A DNA stretch of 64,000 nucleotides, taken from Phyllostachys edulis. Taxonomy: Eukaryota > Streptophyta > Magnoliopsida > Poales > Poaceae. This document shows, piece after piece, positions 43,900 to 56,840 of this stretch (position 1 is its first letter; each line of letters starts with the position of its first letter). The translations under genes were made by a program, and so were the position numbers. The notes below the pieces were generated by a model. That model ran no database searches. It had not been told where the DNA came from and saw nothing but the letters and a program-made list of their open reading frames with translations. The stretch covers positions 106,778,999 to 106,842,998 of the forward strand of contig CM070562.1 of assembly GCA_036346405.1 (NCBI GenBank), in the 5' to 3' direction.

Positions 43900-45230
43900 T
43901 GATACTTAGCTGATTCTTCTTGAAACCTAATGAAACCCTTGTGTGAATCTCATAAAAAATGTGCTATCAGTGAACCTTGTGTTAATCTTCATAAGACTTC
44001 ATGAAACTGTCTTATATTTTCATCTAACTTGTATTAGATTAGGTAAACTATGATGAAGCCTATGTAAAACTTGAATAAAACTAAGTGAAACTAGATGAGA
44101 CTGGGTAAGCTTACATGAAACTTGCCTCCTAAAAAGGAATGAAACTTGTCAACAAAATATGGAGAAACAATGATACTCGGTGAAACTTAATGAAACTTGC
44201 CCCAAATAACTATTTGAAACTTGATGAAACTAAATGAAACTTGATGTAACACGATGTCACTATTGAAAACTTGTCTTATAAAAAAAAAGATGAAACTTCA
44301 TGAAGCACATATGAATTAGTTTCATCCAGTTATTTTGGATTAAAACTTCATAAAACTTGATGAAACACGATGTCACTATTGAAAACTTGTCCTAGACAAA
44401 AAGAAGAAACTTTATGAAACTTCATGAGACTTCTGATTAAACTTCATGAAACACATATGAATTAGTTTCATCCAATTATTTGGGATTAAACTTCATGAAA
44501 CTGGGTAAAACTTGCTCTACAAAATATGGAGAAACAATGATACTGAATGAAACTTAATGAAACTTGTCCCAAAATAACTAAATAAAACTAGTTGAAACTT
44601 GATGAAACACGATATCACTATTGAAACTTCATGAAACACATAAAAAATTAGCATGAAGCTTAGTGAAAACCCCCAAAAAACTACATGAGACTGGGTGAAA
44701 CTTGATGAAACTGTATAGGACTGTATGAAACTTGACCCTAAAAATAATAAAACTAGTTGAAACTTAATGGATTTTTTTTTATGAAACTTGTGAATTATAT
44801 TTGCATGTCACTATTGAAAAAGTTAATGAAACTTGCTCTGCAAAAATATGGAGAAAACTTAATTAAACTAGCTTACAATACACATAGGATTTTTCATAGT
44901 GAGAGTAACACGATATTTTATGTTACTTGATGAAACTGTCTTAAATTGTGATGTCACTTTTTGAACTTGTATTAGACTAGATACCCCTAGGATGAGGAGA
45001 CCTGTTTGAAACTTCAATCGCAACGATGATACTTTGTCTGGTACTTGATGAAACTTGGTGAAACTTAATGAAAAAACTTGGTGAAACTTAATGAAACTCG
45101 CCTCAAAGTAACTGAATGGGACTTAATGAAACACCTCAAAAACACCTCCCGAATTAGCATGGAACTTAATGAAACAAAGTGGAAAACGATGGTTCGAACT
45201 TAAATGAAACTGAATTTACATTAATACAGA
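43900..45230. repeat. Degenerate GAAACTT/GATGAAAC array
   Basis: About 1.3 kb in which TGAAACTT, GATGAAAC, TTAATGAAACTT and close variants recur dozens of times at irregular spacing. Larger units (for example ATGGAGAAACAATGATACT at 44160 and 44526) are duplicated. There is no coding capacity. It is bounded by two FAR1-type fragments in opposite orientation. Confidence 0.85.
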
Positions 45231-45416
45231 TGAAAAAAGAGAATAGCTAAGACCATGGTTCATAACAGTGTGAAACACGTTGTTAGACATATGATTTTCA
45301 CATTAAGCAATGCTCAAATGGTTTCAAAAAAAGACCATAAAAACAGTGTGTCATCCTGTACATTTTCAAGAGATGAAACACTGCAACACAAGCAAAAGTG
45401 AGCCTGTAAAGCTAAT

Positions 45417-45866
45417 CTAGAGCCTGTAAGCTAATACAAAAGTGAACTTAATGAGTCTTGTGACAAAGCATAAACTGCAACCATGTGACTTGCGCAGCTT
45501 GTTATTCTTCCGCGAGCCGCTACTAGCACTTGCTCCTGTTTCATCATTTTTTCCGCCACGTTCAGAGAAGTAGGTGAACTCATATCTGTTGCACTCTCCT
45601 GTAACATGGCTCTTGGTACAGCTTGAAACCTTTGTACCGAAGCCACAACTACGCGCATAATCATTGTAATATTTCTTTACTTCTTCTTTGGTGAAAAATT
45701 CCAGGCCAACACATGGTTTTGCAAGTTGTGAACTGATACAATATGTATCTTCATCTTGTGCAAGCATTTCTTCGGTGAAAAATTCCAGGCCAACACATTG
45801 TTTTCCATCCCTATGCTCATTACTTGTAGGAAAAAAAAGCTTCAGCAAAGGTGACCTCCAGCCCAT
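45417..45866 (-). pseudogene. FAR1 DNA-binding domain fragment
   Basis: A 149-residue minus-strand frame. The core CVGLEFFTKEEVKKYYNDYA, then GFGTKVSSCTKS and a final KSHGCS, is the FAR1 zinc-finger domain of MULE-derived FHY3/FAR1 proteins. The phrase CVGLEFFTEE is also present about 35 residues earlier, a short internal duplication. The MULE transposase core is missing downstream, so this is a truncated copy or part of a deletion derivative. Confidence 0.65.
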
Positions 45867-46501
45867 CGTCTTACGTAGGAGTAGTCTCGACCGAGGTCAT
45901 ATTAGCTTGTTTTGGAGGGGGGAATGAAACAACATGTTTAAGCATCTAAGCCGTGCATTTCGTCGAACATGCTATACATGCAACAAACAAGCCACGACAA
46001 TGTGGGGGATTTGGAACTTGCCTAGGACATGCCGGAGTAGCAAACAAAGGGAGACGGTGGTTGAACACACGGAGGAGGATGATGAGGGAGGACGGGAAGT
46101 CGGAGGCGAGTGGCGTGGTTTCATGAACGCGGAGGAGGAGGATGTGTGGGGGGGGGGGGGGCAAGCCGGCAAGACTCACTCCGCTGCGATGATTAGAGCA
46201 TCAAAATCCTATGGTTAGATCCTATAATGTCGATTTGGGAACCCGACGGAATAGCGTGCTGTAGTAGCGCCCTTTGGTTTTATGCTTTTAATGCATCACT
46301 AGGTAGAAACACGCCACACACGATCCTAATGCAAAGAGCTATGTGTGGCCATCAATTGTACCTACAAAGCTGTGCAAAGAACTAAATTACCTTTCACCAT
46401 TTGTGCGTTGAAGTACACAATGTAAGGCATGCAGAGCACATAAATGGGGTATAACTGCATTTCTAGAAAAAAAAATGCATGTACAAAGAACACATTGATG
46501 A
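45867..46501. other. Intergenic stretch with a 14-base G run
   Basis: No supported gene. A run of 14 G occurs at 46148-46161. Confidence 0.5.
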
Positions 46502-48709
46502 TGTAATATACCATTCAACCTTTAGAGAAATAAATGAATTTCAAATGAATTTAATTGAAATTAGAAAGGGAATTTCAGATTTTTTTTTATTGGGAGAAGA
46601 GAATCCAGGCCTCCGGCCCACGACGACTCGGCCCAAATGGGCTAGCCTTTAGGGGACCAAGGGGGGGGGTGTGGCAGCCCCTAACCCTAAGCCACCCCTG
46701 CCCCTTGCACCTCCACCCCCTCCACCATTGAGCCGCCACCCCTACTTCACCCTCCCTGCTACCGGCCACCTCCACCAAGCCTGCTGCCCCTTAGCACCTT
46801 GCTGCTGGAACAAGAGAAGGAAGGTCCAGTGGAAATCAGCCAGAAGGAGGAAGAAAGGAGAAAGTGTTGGCAAGAGGGAAAAGGAGGTGAGGAGAAGGGA
46901 AATAAGGGGGAGAAATCAAGGACTTCGTGTTCATCGTGATCTTCAAGGGTAAATCCTTGATAATCCCTAGGATTTTCCTGGTTTAGTCGCTGTAAATTTT
47001 GTAGGTCGTTTTGATTAGGGGAAATATAGTTTTTAATCTACCCTAGTTCGTCAAGGGTAGGTGCAAATCATTGCGGGGGGCAATTAGGGATAATTAGGCT
47101 CGGATTTAGAGGTCGGTCCAATTAGAGAAAAATGGACAATCTCGTTAGATTTACAAGAAGGGTAGGATCATTAAAATCGGAGTAGTGAGCGAAAAAATAC
47201 AGCCTCTGGAAGGTTGCTATCCAGATTCTGGACGTAGTTGGTAGACATCATGAAGTTGGATCAATTTCGTGTATAAATTGGTAAAATTAAATATTGGTGT
47301 CAAATTGAATAATGTAGGAAACGTTGTGTAGTTTCTAGAACTCATATTATTCATATATTTTCAAGTTTTAAAATTAAAGATATAAAATTATGAAACAGAC
47401 TGTTCTCGCAGAATCTGAAACGGTCTTCGGGTAAAGACAATAAAATCAGATGTTCGTCATAACTAGACAAAAGTAGGTTGTTTCATGAGGATTCCAGAAA
47501 GACTTGGATGGCCGAATTTCGAGTTCGGATGAATATGTTAGAGTAGTTTTAACTACTGGGATAGTAGGTAGTGTGTCCGGTAGTTTTGGGTTAAAAGGGT
47601 CGGTTTGGCGTAGACGAGCGATGACGGTTAGAATGTAGTGTCGGTACTGTAAGGTTAGGATTTTGAGTTGTGTTTTGAGTTATTTGTCTAGGGAGTGTGG
47701 TCTCTTGTGCATTACCGCTGCTTCGCTATCCAGCGTCACAAGGATAAAGAGGCAAGATCATGGTAGACAGTGTTCATTGATTGATCATTGTGTCCTTTAC
47801 CACTCATTACCATTATATTGTTGTGCTTTTACTTTATTTAATTGTAAGTAATGTGAATGTCCATGATTTATTTCTTATTGTTGGATATGAGAACGTTGGA
47901 TGATGGTAATACTAATGAATCTATGAATAATTTTACATTCATAAACATCATTGCATATGAGAAGGTGAACATGTTGATTACAACTCCACGGGAGTGGAGG
48001 AGGTCCCCGATCCTTGAGGAGGACGGGCTTGAGAGTGTGTCATCGACGGGTGAACACTCACGCTATACCGGTATACACAAAAGGTGTGCATGTGGACATG
48101 TAGTGTAGAGATGCATTGAATGAAAAGTATCTGATGATTGTGTATGAGAATAAAAAAAAGAATTGAATGATTGAGAATGAGAATAAAGTAAAGAGAACAA
48201 TTAATGTTGATGATGATATTCTATACTGCTGATTAAACATTGTTTATTGTTTATTATTGTACTTGCTGAGTCGTGGACTCACCCTCGCTCTACTGTTGTT
48301 TTTAGGTGATTGTTGACGACGCTTTACTTGGGAAGGGATAGCACTTGGAACACTGTATACACTCAATTACTTGATCACTTGCCATGAGAAAACTTTACCT
48401 TTGTGTGATGGTTTATTCCTTTATGACATGATAGACATTGAATAATTCTAGATGGTTGGTTGAAACTCATTTATTCATTCGATAGTCTCTGTTTGATTGG
48501 TTTTGCTTAAATCTTGAACTATTATTCTGCTTTACTATGTAGAGTTTAAATATCTATGCTCGCCATGTCATTATTCATATGTTATTGTGGCCTATGAACG
48601 GGTTTTAATATTAAATTGCTTGCTGGAATTTTATTGTTAATTGATGTAAAATTAATTGTTAAGGTAGTTTAGTGGCATTCTGGGCTCAGTGTTGGATTGG
48701 GGTGTTACA
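46502..48709. mobile_element. Solo LTR of 2.2 kb, first copy
   Basis: Starts TGTAATATACCA and ends GGGGTGTTACA. A perfect 5 bp duplication GATGA flanks it (46497-46501, 48710-48714). There is no primer site, polypurine tract or coding domain inside, as expected after LTR-LTR recombination. Length and ends suggest Ty3/gypsy. Open frames inside are fortuitous. Confidence 0.85.
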
Positions 48710-49258
48710 GATGAACTAAATGAGTAAATGGACAATGGGTTTCTTTACATGGAGTAGGCAACCTAAAAGAGTCTAAAAGTTTGGGTATATGCAGGCATAA
48801 GCAATACACAGAAGTAACAAAATTAGTAACTCAAGTATGAGATCGAGAGGTTTCTGGAGTACTGCAAACAATGGTTCCTAGATAATAGAATGATGTCTTG
48901 CAAACAATGGTTCCTAGATAACTGAATGATAAGTCTAGCAGTACCATCAACCAAAAGGAAGAGAACTTTTAAGAAAACCCCAATTTACATAACTAATAAT
49001 CCAACAACAATGTCAAGTTTCATACACAAGCGTTGATATAAAATGCCGACAAAAGGCATTTCCAAGACCCAAGCACAACAGTAATCATAGGCAGCAAGGG
49101 GGCCGGGGCTCTAGGAGCTAGGAGTAGGAAGTATATATGCTATGCTCTGCCCTCTTATTTCCACACACACACAAAGCCCCTTCTTGCACCATAACACTAT
49201 CCTACCTAGTTTCTTGCACAAGTGAGTAGCATCAATATATCTGACAAAAGGATTATAG
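48710..49258. other. Spacer between two insertions
   Basis: No supported gene. The phrase CAAACAATGGTTCCTAGATAA is repeated near 48865 and 48901. Confidence 0.5.
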
Positions 49259-50931
49259 TGTTATGAATATTGTGTATGTATTGAAGAGGCCCAATGGGCG
49301 ATATATATAGGGTGTACAAGGGTACATGCAAGGCAATACAAAAGACATAAGGAAATATAAAAGAGTCCCTATTCTAACACCTCCCCTCAAATGCAAGGCA
49401 CATGCAATAGCGTTGCATTTGGAAAGGGTTGACACTAAAATATAGAAAATCCGAAGTCCGAGCCTTGATAATGTCGTCGTAGCATGCAACTCTTGGAAAA
49501 TATATCGAGTATCAAAAGATCTCCTCCCATCCGGGGTCGTGCAACAGCCTATAAAGCACAAGGTGCAGGGGCTGAGAAAGTTGACCGCGTCAACACGACG
49601 AAGAAGATGATGAAACTAACATGAATAGAGAGAGCTGTCAAATCAAACCGAATAGGAATATGTGGAAGCATGACAGCGCAGATCGAAGCCCAAGACGGCG
49701 GCGACGCGAAAGAAGCGCGGCGGCCTTAGAAGTTCGGGGCGGCGGCTAAGAAAGTGGCGGCATCATAACGACTTCTACGATCTGCACAAGGCTCAGAAAG
49801 AAGAGCGGGAGCAACGGCTGCTACCATGCATAAGGCAATTCCTATGCTTCTATGACTGACAATAAATTTGTGGACTCGCATGACTTAGATGAACTCAAAG
49901 ATATAGTGGTACGGATTTAGATGGACGCAACGGAAGAAACGACACAAATGAAACGACTCAATGATAACTAGTAAGCAGTAGCAAGCTTTAACAGTTGAAG
50001 AAGCTGTGAGAAGCCGGAGTTAGAGAAGCCAAAAAAAGAAGCCGGAGCCAGTAGAGAATCCGGAGCCGGCTTCATGCCTCTATCCAAATGACGTCGGCTT
50101 CTCTGCTCCAATCTCTTCCTCTCTCCTGCCTTTTCCCCGCTGCTCCCGAAGCAAAGCTTCCAAGAAAACCGGTTGCATGAGGAGGCAGAGGCGGAGGGAG
50201 CGAGAGACAGATGAGGGAAGGCGATCGGTCAGCTCCGGCGCGGCGAAGAAGGCAACATCGATGAGCTCCAAGGCCGGGCTGCAACCACGCTCTCCTCCCC
50301 CTTCTCCCTCCTCTCGCTCTCCTATTCCTCCCTGCTCGGGGAGGTGGTGGATCTGAGTCGGCAATTCGGCGCAGCCGGCGCTAGATCAGGAGCAGGGGAG
50401 GCGGCGGGAGCTCGCGTAGCGCAAAGTAGAGGAGCTGCGATGGCGTCTCGGTCCGTGACGGCGAGATCCGTCGCAGTAAAGATCGATCCGGCTCGAAGCT
50501 CGCTGCTGCTTGCGCCGACGGGAGCCAAGAAGAAGACCCTGGTGGAGCTCTTCCGTCCGCCGCACAATCTGACGTACACGTCGGCCAAGAAGAAGATGAA
50601 GGCGCACAGAGCTCGGGGTAGCGCGGATCCGGCGGCCTCTCCCTCGGGTTCTTCTCCCCTATCTTGCTACTTCTTCTAGTATGAAAACCTACGACTAAAT
50701 TGGCCGCCCCCGGGAGCGGAGATTGCTCCTCCCCGGGGCAGCGAAAGCAATCGGAGGCTAGGGTTTAAAACCTTCGCTCTGATACCATGTTATGAATATT
50801 ATGTATGTATTGAAGAGGCCCAATGGGTGATATATATAGGGTGTACAAAGGTGCATACCATATACAGATAAGGCAATACAAAAGACATAAGGAAATATAA
50901 AAGAGTCCCTATTCTAACACCTATTCTAACA
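49259..50931 (-). mobile_element. Short-LTR nonautonomous copia/TRIM-like element
   Basis: A 1.67 kb element with LTRs 49259-49379 (121 bp) and 50788-50931 (144 bp), and a perfect TATAG target duplication (49254-49258, 50932-50936). On minus the primer site TGGTATCAGAGC follows the right LTR directly, and TTTGAGGGGAGG precedes the left one. The interior has no gag or pol. Its GC-rich middle (50090-50680) is open on both strands but lacks a recognisable domain and could be captured host sequence. The right LTR is longer because of an 11-base insertion and a duplicated end (CCTATTCTAACA). Confidence 0.9.
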
Positions 50932-51179
50932 TATAGATCTAGCGAGTTATAGCATACATGAGCAGTGCTTAAGTAAAAAGAAAGGAGCTATCACATGCTT
51001 ATCAAGAACACCATTCATACATGTGAAACCATCTGGACCATAACTTCAGGTGTCTTTTGGTTTACTACCTCCCGGAGGTGTATCATATATTTACTCTACA
51101 AAGTTCGTCAGGTTGGGTGTGATGCCTCTGATGATAATGATAGGATAAAAAATGCTATAATACAGCCAAGCAAATGACT
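50932..51179. other. Spacer
   Basis: Nothing identifiable. Confidence 0.4.
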
Positions 51180-51621
51180 TTCCCGACAGTTAGGACTGTC
51201 AGGGAAATTCCTTTTCCCTTACGGGTACGATTTTCCTAACGGTAACAACATGCTAGGGAAATTTATTTTCGCTGATGGGTAAGACTCGTCAGGTTTAATT
51301 TTCCTGACGGGAACAACATGTCAGGGTGATTCCTATTATTCTGATGGGTAAGCCCGTCAAGTTTTATTTTTTTTTGACTTGTAACCGTTAAGTCAAATTT
51401 AGTTTTCCTAACCTTCTAGCTCTGAGGTTTTTCCTGATGGTTGCCCGTTAGGAAAATAAAACCTGAAGATGTTTCTTATTTTTCTAACGGTTTTTAACCG
51501 TGAGGGATTCTTTGTTTTTTGGTGGTCGCAGATACATCATTTATCAGTCCCTAAAGGTAGTTATACAGAACAATCACCAATGTGCCCATCCGAGTGGTAG
51601 TTTTAAAAAATCCTAGTGGTG
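51180..51621 (-). repeat. CACTA-like subterminal repeat region and putative end
   Basis: Between 51180 and 51500 a unit of about 75-80 bases recurs in degenerate form. It carries TTTTCCTGACGGGAACAACATGTCAGGG-type content (quoted in part: CCTGACGGGAACAACATG). The paired CTGACGG/CCGTCAG phrases resemble CACTA subterminal repeats. About 120 bases further right, minus reads CACCACTAGGATTTTTT at 51621, close to a CACTA terminus. The other end was not found. Confidence 0.45.
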
Positions 51622-52973
51622 GGATCCCTAGGATATCATCACCATCATTCATCCACGCATCCATTTCGGCATGATTCGCACGCTCTTATTCCCAGTTAAG
51701 AGTGTTAAGCAAGAAAAGCATTGCTCATCGCTCAAATCAAAGAAAGCCATCAATCACTCGTCGCGTGCAGTGGGTACATAGCCTCTCCAATCCAACCACA
51801 TCGTTTTCTTTGACCAGTAGGGTGTCCATGTGTCGTAACAGAATCCTAAAAGAGGGTGTGACGTGAACATAAACTATTATAAATATCAATTTTCTTTCAA
51901 ATATGTTTGGCATGTGAACCAAATAGAAACAGGCATCAACCCAAATAATCCAAGTTGAGGAAAGGCCTGAAACAAATGGAAACAGACACATCAATTAGAT
52001 TTTATACATCTTGAAGTATTTTCATTACGCAAATTAAGCAATACCCAGGAAGGTAGGACCACAAAGTTCCTGGACAAATAGGTGGGTATCTCACCAATAT
52101 ATTCAAGTAGAAAATGTTTAAAGTAAGCATGCTAATTTTTTGAAAGAAACAGATACTAGTCTGTAGTAGCTAATATGAGTGTGTCGTTCGTGCAGTTGGG
52201 AAGGGAGGAGAAAGAGAAGGGTAGCAGCGCTGCGGAGAATGAGAAGGGAGAAGAAAAGGAACATGTACCTTTAATATGGACGTAGGAGATAACCTGCACA
52301 CACGCACGCTCGTTCCTAGCAAACAAGCTGGGCGTTAAGACTAATAAAATGCAATATCCGTTAGTTACAAGTTTTCAATGACATTAGCGTCAAAACTAAT
52401 AAAATGCAGTTATGGTTGGTTTACTCACATAAGTTACTGAACACAACACAGCGACAAACCGACAAAATTTCAAGCAAGAACTTGCCCCCATACTTAATCC
52501 ATAAACAACTTGTGTTCAAGGTTCAGGGATTTTATACAAGACAAAATATCAATGTTCAGGTATTTCTATTGAATCGAGAAACAACTTTCACTCATACTTT
52601 ATCCAAGCCATTCATACATTTGAAAATAGAACAACAAAATGTCAGCTATTCAATAATAGCTATATTGTTTACACGCAGTACAACTTTCAAAAGTTGAACA
52701 ACAACATTGAAGAAGGACCTAATCTGAACAGCCACATTCGAACAAAAATAACTAAGATCAATAGCCAAAGGTCTTACGTTGCTGCTAGTGAACAGGAGCT
52801 CCTGAAGATCAGTAGTCGAAAGGCCTTACATAGATAGAATCCCGGGTTGGCATAATTACAGAAGAACCAATTACTCATACTTATAACAGAACCCAGTAGA
52901 AGCAATTGAGGGGAAAAAATTAGCACACCTCTTGTGCTTGCTGCTTGCTGTGATCTTCCCTCCTCTTCCCTTT
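51622..52973. other. Intergenic stretch
   Basis: No supported gene. AAACTAATAAAATGCA-type phrases recur near 52340 and 52395. Confidence 0.4.
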
Positions 52974-55612
52974 TGTAACATCCCAATTTTCTAAGCTTTA
53001 AAAATCTTTTAATAGTTAGTAGGGAGAAAATTCACCATTTGATTTTATTTGAATTTAATTCAAAAGCTTAAACATAGACTTTGGTTATCAAAACAATTTA
53101 ATAGGATTAAAGTCAACATCAACAATGGTCAAAACTATTTTATTTGGATTCTATGTGCTTGGATATATTTTTTAGATTTTTTAAGAATTTTTCCAAGTTC
53201 ATTTGCTATTTTCTATTACCATTTGGAATTTCTGCTATTTTCTAAAATAGAAAAGTAATTAAAATCTCATAAACAATTCCGGGCCGAAATTCTCTACTAA
53301 CCTTCCTTTCTCGCGTGGCCAGCCAGAGCGTTCAGACGCTGCTGTTCACTCAAACCCAAACCACTGCAAGCAGTGCTTGCTCGCACTCTCTGACGGTGGG
53401 CCCCGCGCCATCGTCGTCCTCCTTTCGTTGTCTTCCCCGTATGAGCCTTGGTCTCGTCCACCATGGCTGAAGCTCGGGCTTCGTACGACAAATCCAAATC
53501 CTCAACTAACTTATCCTGGAGAAGCGTGGCAAACTCAATCTCTATCCTTTCCGCATCCGTATCTGCCAAAATCCTTTCTCAATTCATTTTCTATCTCTAA
53601 GATTCACCGGGTCCGAAACAAATTTGATTTAGGGTTTTCCAAATCCGTCATGGCTGCACGCTATAAATAGCATCCCCGGGTGCGTAATCCTTTGCTGATC
53701 CCGAATCCCCACCTCGTTCCCCTTCTAAGTCTCTTGCGCCGCCGCAATTGAAGAAATTAGGGTTTCGGTGATGAAGCTCAAAACTCCAATTCTGCCACCG
53801 CCGGTGACGCCTTGTCTCCGTGGTCTACACCATCACCTTCCCCGTCACCAGAGCGTCATCAGGGACCTCTTTGTAGCCTCAGAGCGCCTTCGGTTGTCAT
53901 CCCCGACAAAACCGTACTTTCATTCTCCGCTCCGGCACCAATTTCGGCCGTCGTGGTGACCCTTCCGTGCCAATTCAGGTGCCAGCAGGTGCGTAATAGC
54001 ATCACCTACCCAATGCGCACACCCACTGCCTTCCCTGCGCCGCTGTTCGCCGTTGTCGGCCGGTACAACAACCCTCGCCAGTGTCCAAGCTGACCTAGCC
54101 AGCCACCTCATCAGCCGCGTCATCTTCCTTGCCGACGTGTTAGCCATGCGTCCGCTTAGTCAGCGTCACATGCGCACACCCCGCCAACTCAGCCCCAACC
54201 CAAATCTAATCCCTCGGTAGACCTAGTCTACCGTGAACCAAGTCACTGACATGCGGGTCCCACATGTCATATTATCTTTTAATTCTTTTAATTCCGGAAA
54301 TTCCTTCGCTGACGTCATCGTTGTGCAATAATCCAATTTGTTTCTTTAAGAAATAATTCAGAAATTCGGGTTAAATCCAAATTAGGGTTTTCTTTTAGAT
54401 TCAAACTTCTAAAACCCATATCTTTTGCATCCGAACTCCGATTGAGCCCATCCAAATTCCTAAATTCATCTAAATTCGAGATCTGTTTATCTGAGTTTTT
54501 TATTTAATTTTTGGAGTTGTTTTGCCTTTGTTATTTATTTATTTTCTTTATTTGTTTCGTTTGCGAGTAGACGTCGATACTTAGGGAAACTTTGAAAAAG
54601 AAGGAGTACCTCAAGAGCAAGATCAGTACCTAGACCTATTTCAAAGCAAGTTATACCTTTGATCATATTGAACCTAGTTTTCAAAATACTTTGATTCAAA
54701 TTATTGCATTTACTTTAAGTATTTATTTAAATGCTTTTGGGTGTAGTTATTAATTCAATTTGTTATATCCACACTTGTCTATTGTTATGTCATAATCATT
54801 TATCACCCTAGATTGGTTTATTAATTAGTTAGTATTATCGTAGCATCAACGTGGGTTAGTTAGATACGATTAGATTGCTTAGCTATACCACGAGTCATCA
54901 TTTCATGTAGGTTGCAATTATAAACTTGACTAAGTGATTATAGAACTATGTGATAAAATTGTGTGTACTATGTGCTATTACTCGTTGATGGCATGTGTTG
55001 CACTTAACCAACAAGGTAGGAAAAGATTTAGATGGAGACAAGTGGTACTGTGTGCTTTGGTGGAGCTGTGTGCATGGGATTAATAAATTGTGTGCATAGG
55101 GATTTGTTTTACTTTATGCTTTCAATCTATTATTCATATTCAAATTGCAAATGTTGTATTTCTGCAAAAGAACCACAGAAGCCATTCCTTTGGAATAAGC
55201 CGTCATATATAAATTGCATTATGTGGTATGACTTGCGAGTACGGTTGTGTACTCATACTTGCTATAATCAATTAATAGAAATGGAGGAGTCATCGTCTAC
55301 TTTCGAGGAGGAGTTCTACGAAGGTACCTGATCATTAGGGTCTTGATCCCAGTCAGTTGCCTGTGGCGAATTGATGAGATTTCGCTGAAGTTATTTGTTC
55401 CGCTGCTTATTTCTCTTTGCTAGCCCTGCGTTGCTTAATAAGTGTAAACTCGACCATAAGGTCAAAACCATTATTTGCTATTCAAATGTTTATGCTATTA
55501 ATCGTCTTGTGTGGATCGATAATCATCTGTGTTGGCACTGTGTGCACTAGCGTGATCCTGGACTAGTGCAGTATACACAGAGGGTCCAGAATTGTATTTT
55601 TGGGTCTCGACA
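52974..55612. mobile_element. Solo LTR of 2.6 kb, second family
   Basis: Starts TGTAACATCCCAATTTTC and ends GGTCTCGACA. A perfect 5 bp duplication CCTTT flanks it (52969-52973, 55613-55617). It contains no primer site or coding domain. The start resembles that of the solo LTR at 46502, but the end and interior differ, so it is probably a related gypsy family and not the same one. Confidence 0.85.
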
Positions 55613-56269
55613 CCTTTCCATCCTTTGAAAATTTTGGAGTAAAAAAAAATAAAGAAGCATATCACCAATTTGCGGATAAGTTATGTGAAGAGTCGGACAA
55701 ATCAAACTAAGCTAAATAGGGTTGTTGATGCAACAGAGAAAGGAATAGTAGTAGGAAGAGGAGGAGACAGATAAGGGTAGTTTCATGTAAGGAAGAGGAG
55801 AAGTAGAAGAAAAAGGAGTAGTGGAAGAAGAGCTATACCTTTTGTAATGTTGAAGGAGGCAACCACCATGTGCGCATGCTTGTTCCTTGTTTGCAACTGT
55901 CGTGCATTCAAGTTGTGTGGTTTTTGCAAGGGAAGTGTTGTGCAGTCAAGCTGGGCGGTTGGCGAGGGACCTGACGGTAGCAGCATCATGTTGTCAACTT
56001 TTGGCGAGCATGCGGATGCGGGTGCGGCGGCACATCTCCTCAGTCATTGGGGTGGCGTAGGAAGGACCGACGAGAGAGAGATCGTTGAAGGTGACCGACA
56101 ATGACCCGCATCCCTATCCTTGCCGAAGGCGTCCCAATCTATCCTCCACATCAGTGTCAAGCCGCTGCGAGGGAGCGTGTTTGACCTTCCTTCCGACCAC
56201 CGCTCCATCTCGACCTCCCCGACGTGCAGCGGCGACAGCGGCTTCGCCATTAGCAAGGCGCTAGATCAG
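55613..56269. other. Intergenic stretch
   Basis: Purine-rich at 55735-55840; no supported gene. Confidence 0.4.
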
Positions 56270-56840
56270 GAGGTGAAGCACTGACGCATATGGAAGGAGA
56301 GGTGGTGACGGTAGGGGTGGGGCACAGAATCGGGGGAAGTAGAGTTTAGGGAATGACACAAATGTGATGAGGGGCGATGCACATGAGAGGAACTATGGCG
56401 ATAGGTGCGGGGTGGGGCGCAGAGTCGAGGTAAGCAGAGCGGGGCAACCATGGTGCAGATGTGAGAAGCAACGACGGTAGTGGCAGGGCAGTGTGGATAC
56501 GAGGAAGGCAACATATATGTGTTAGGGGCGGCATGGATACGAGGAGGGCGGCGCATATGCATTAGGGGCGAGGCGGCGTGGATGCAGTAGGGGCAGGGAG
56601 GCGCATATGAGGTAGGGGCGAGGGCGTACGGCGGTATCGGCACGGATGTTGTAGGGGCGAGGGTGGCGTAGATGCGAACAGTGGGGTAGCGTAGATGCTG
56701 GCGAGGGCGGTGCGGCCCCAATGCGGTCAAGGGCGGCACCGATGAGGGCGAGGGGTGGTGCGGCGCAGTAGTAGGGGCGAGGGAGATGTGAGATGCGAGG
56801 GACGAGGCGACGTGCTTGCAAGGGGCGATGAGCATGTCGA
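56270..56840. repeat. GC-rich degenerate minisatellite
   Basis: Irregular repetition of GTAGGGGCGAGGGCGGCG, GATGCG and GGATACGAGG phrases over 0.57 kb, in units of about 25-60 bases. The long minus-strand open frame (56266-56835) is a by-product of the repeat, rich in His, Pro, Ser and Tyr. Confidence 0.7.

Noticed and set aside
46286..46300. CACTAGGTAG as the left terminus of the CACTA-like element
   Set aside because: Only the first seven bases agree with the right end, and the 3 bp flanks (CAT and GGA) do not match.
50344..50679. 111-residue plus-strand frame within the TRIM-like element
   Set aside because: No domain recognised, and the opposite strand is equally open; noted as possible captured sequence instead of a gene.
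56266..56835. 189-residue minus-strand frame rich in His, Pro and Tyr
   Set aside because: Product of a degenerate GC-rich minisatellite, not a protein-like sequence.
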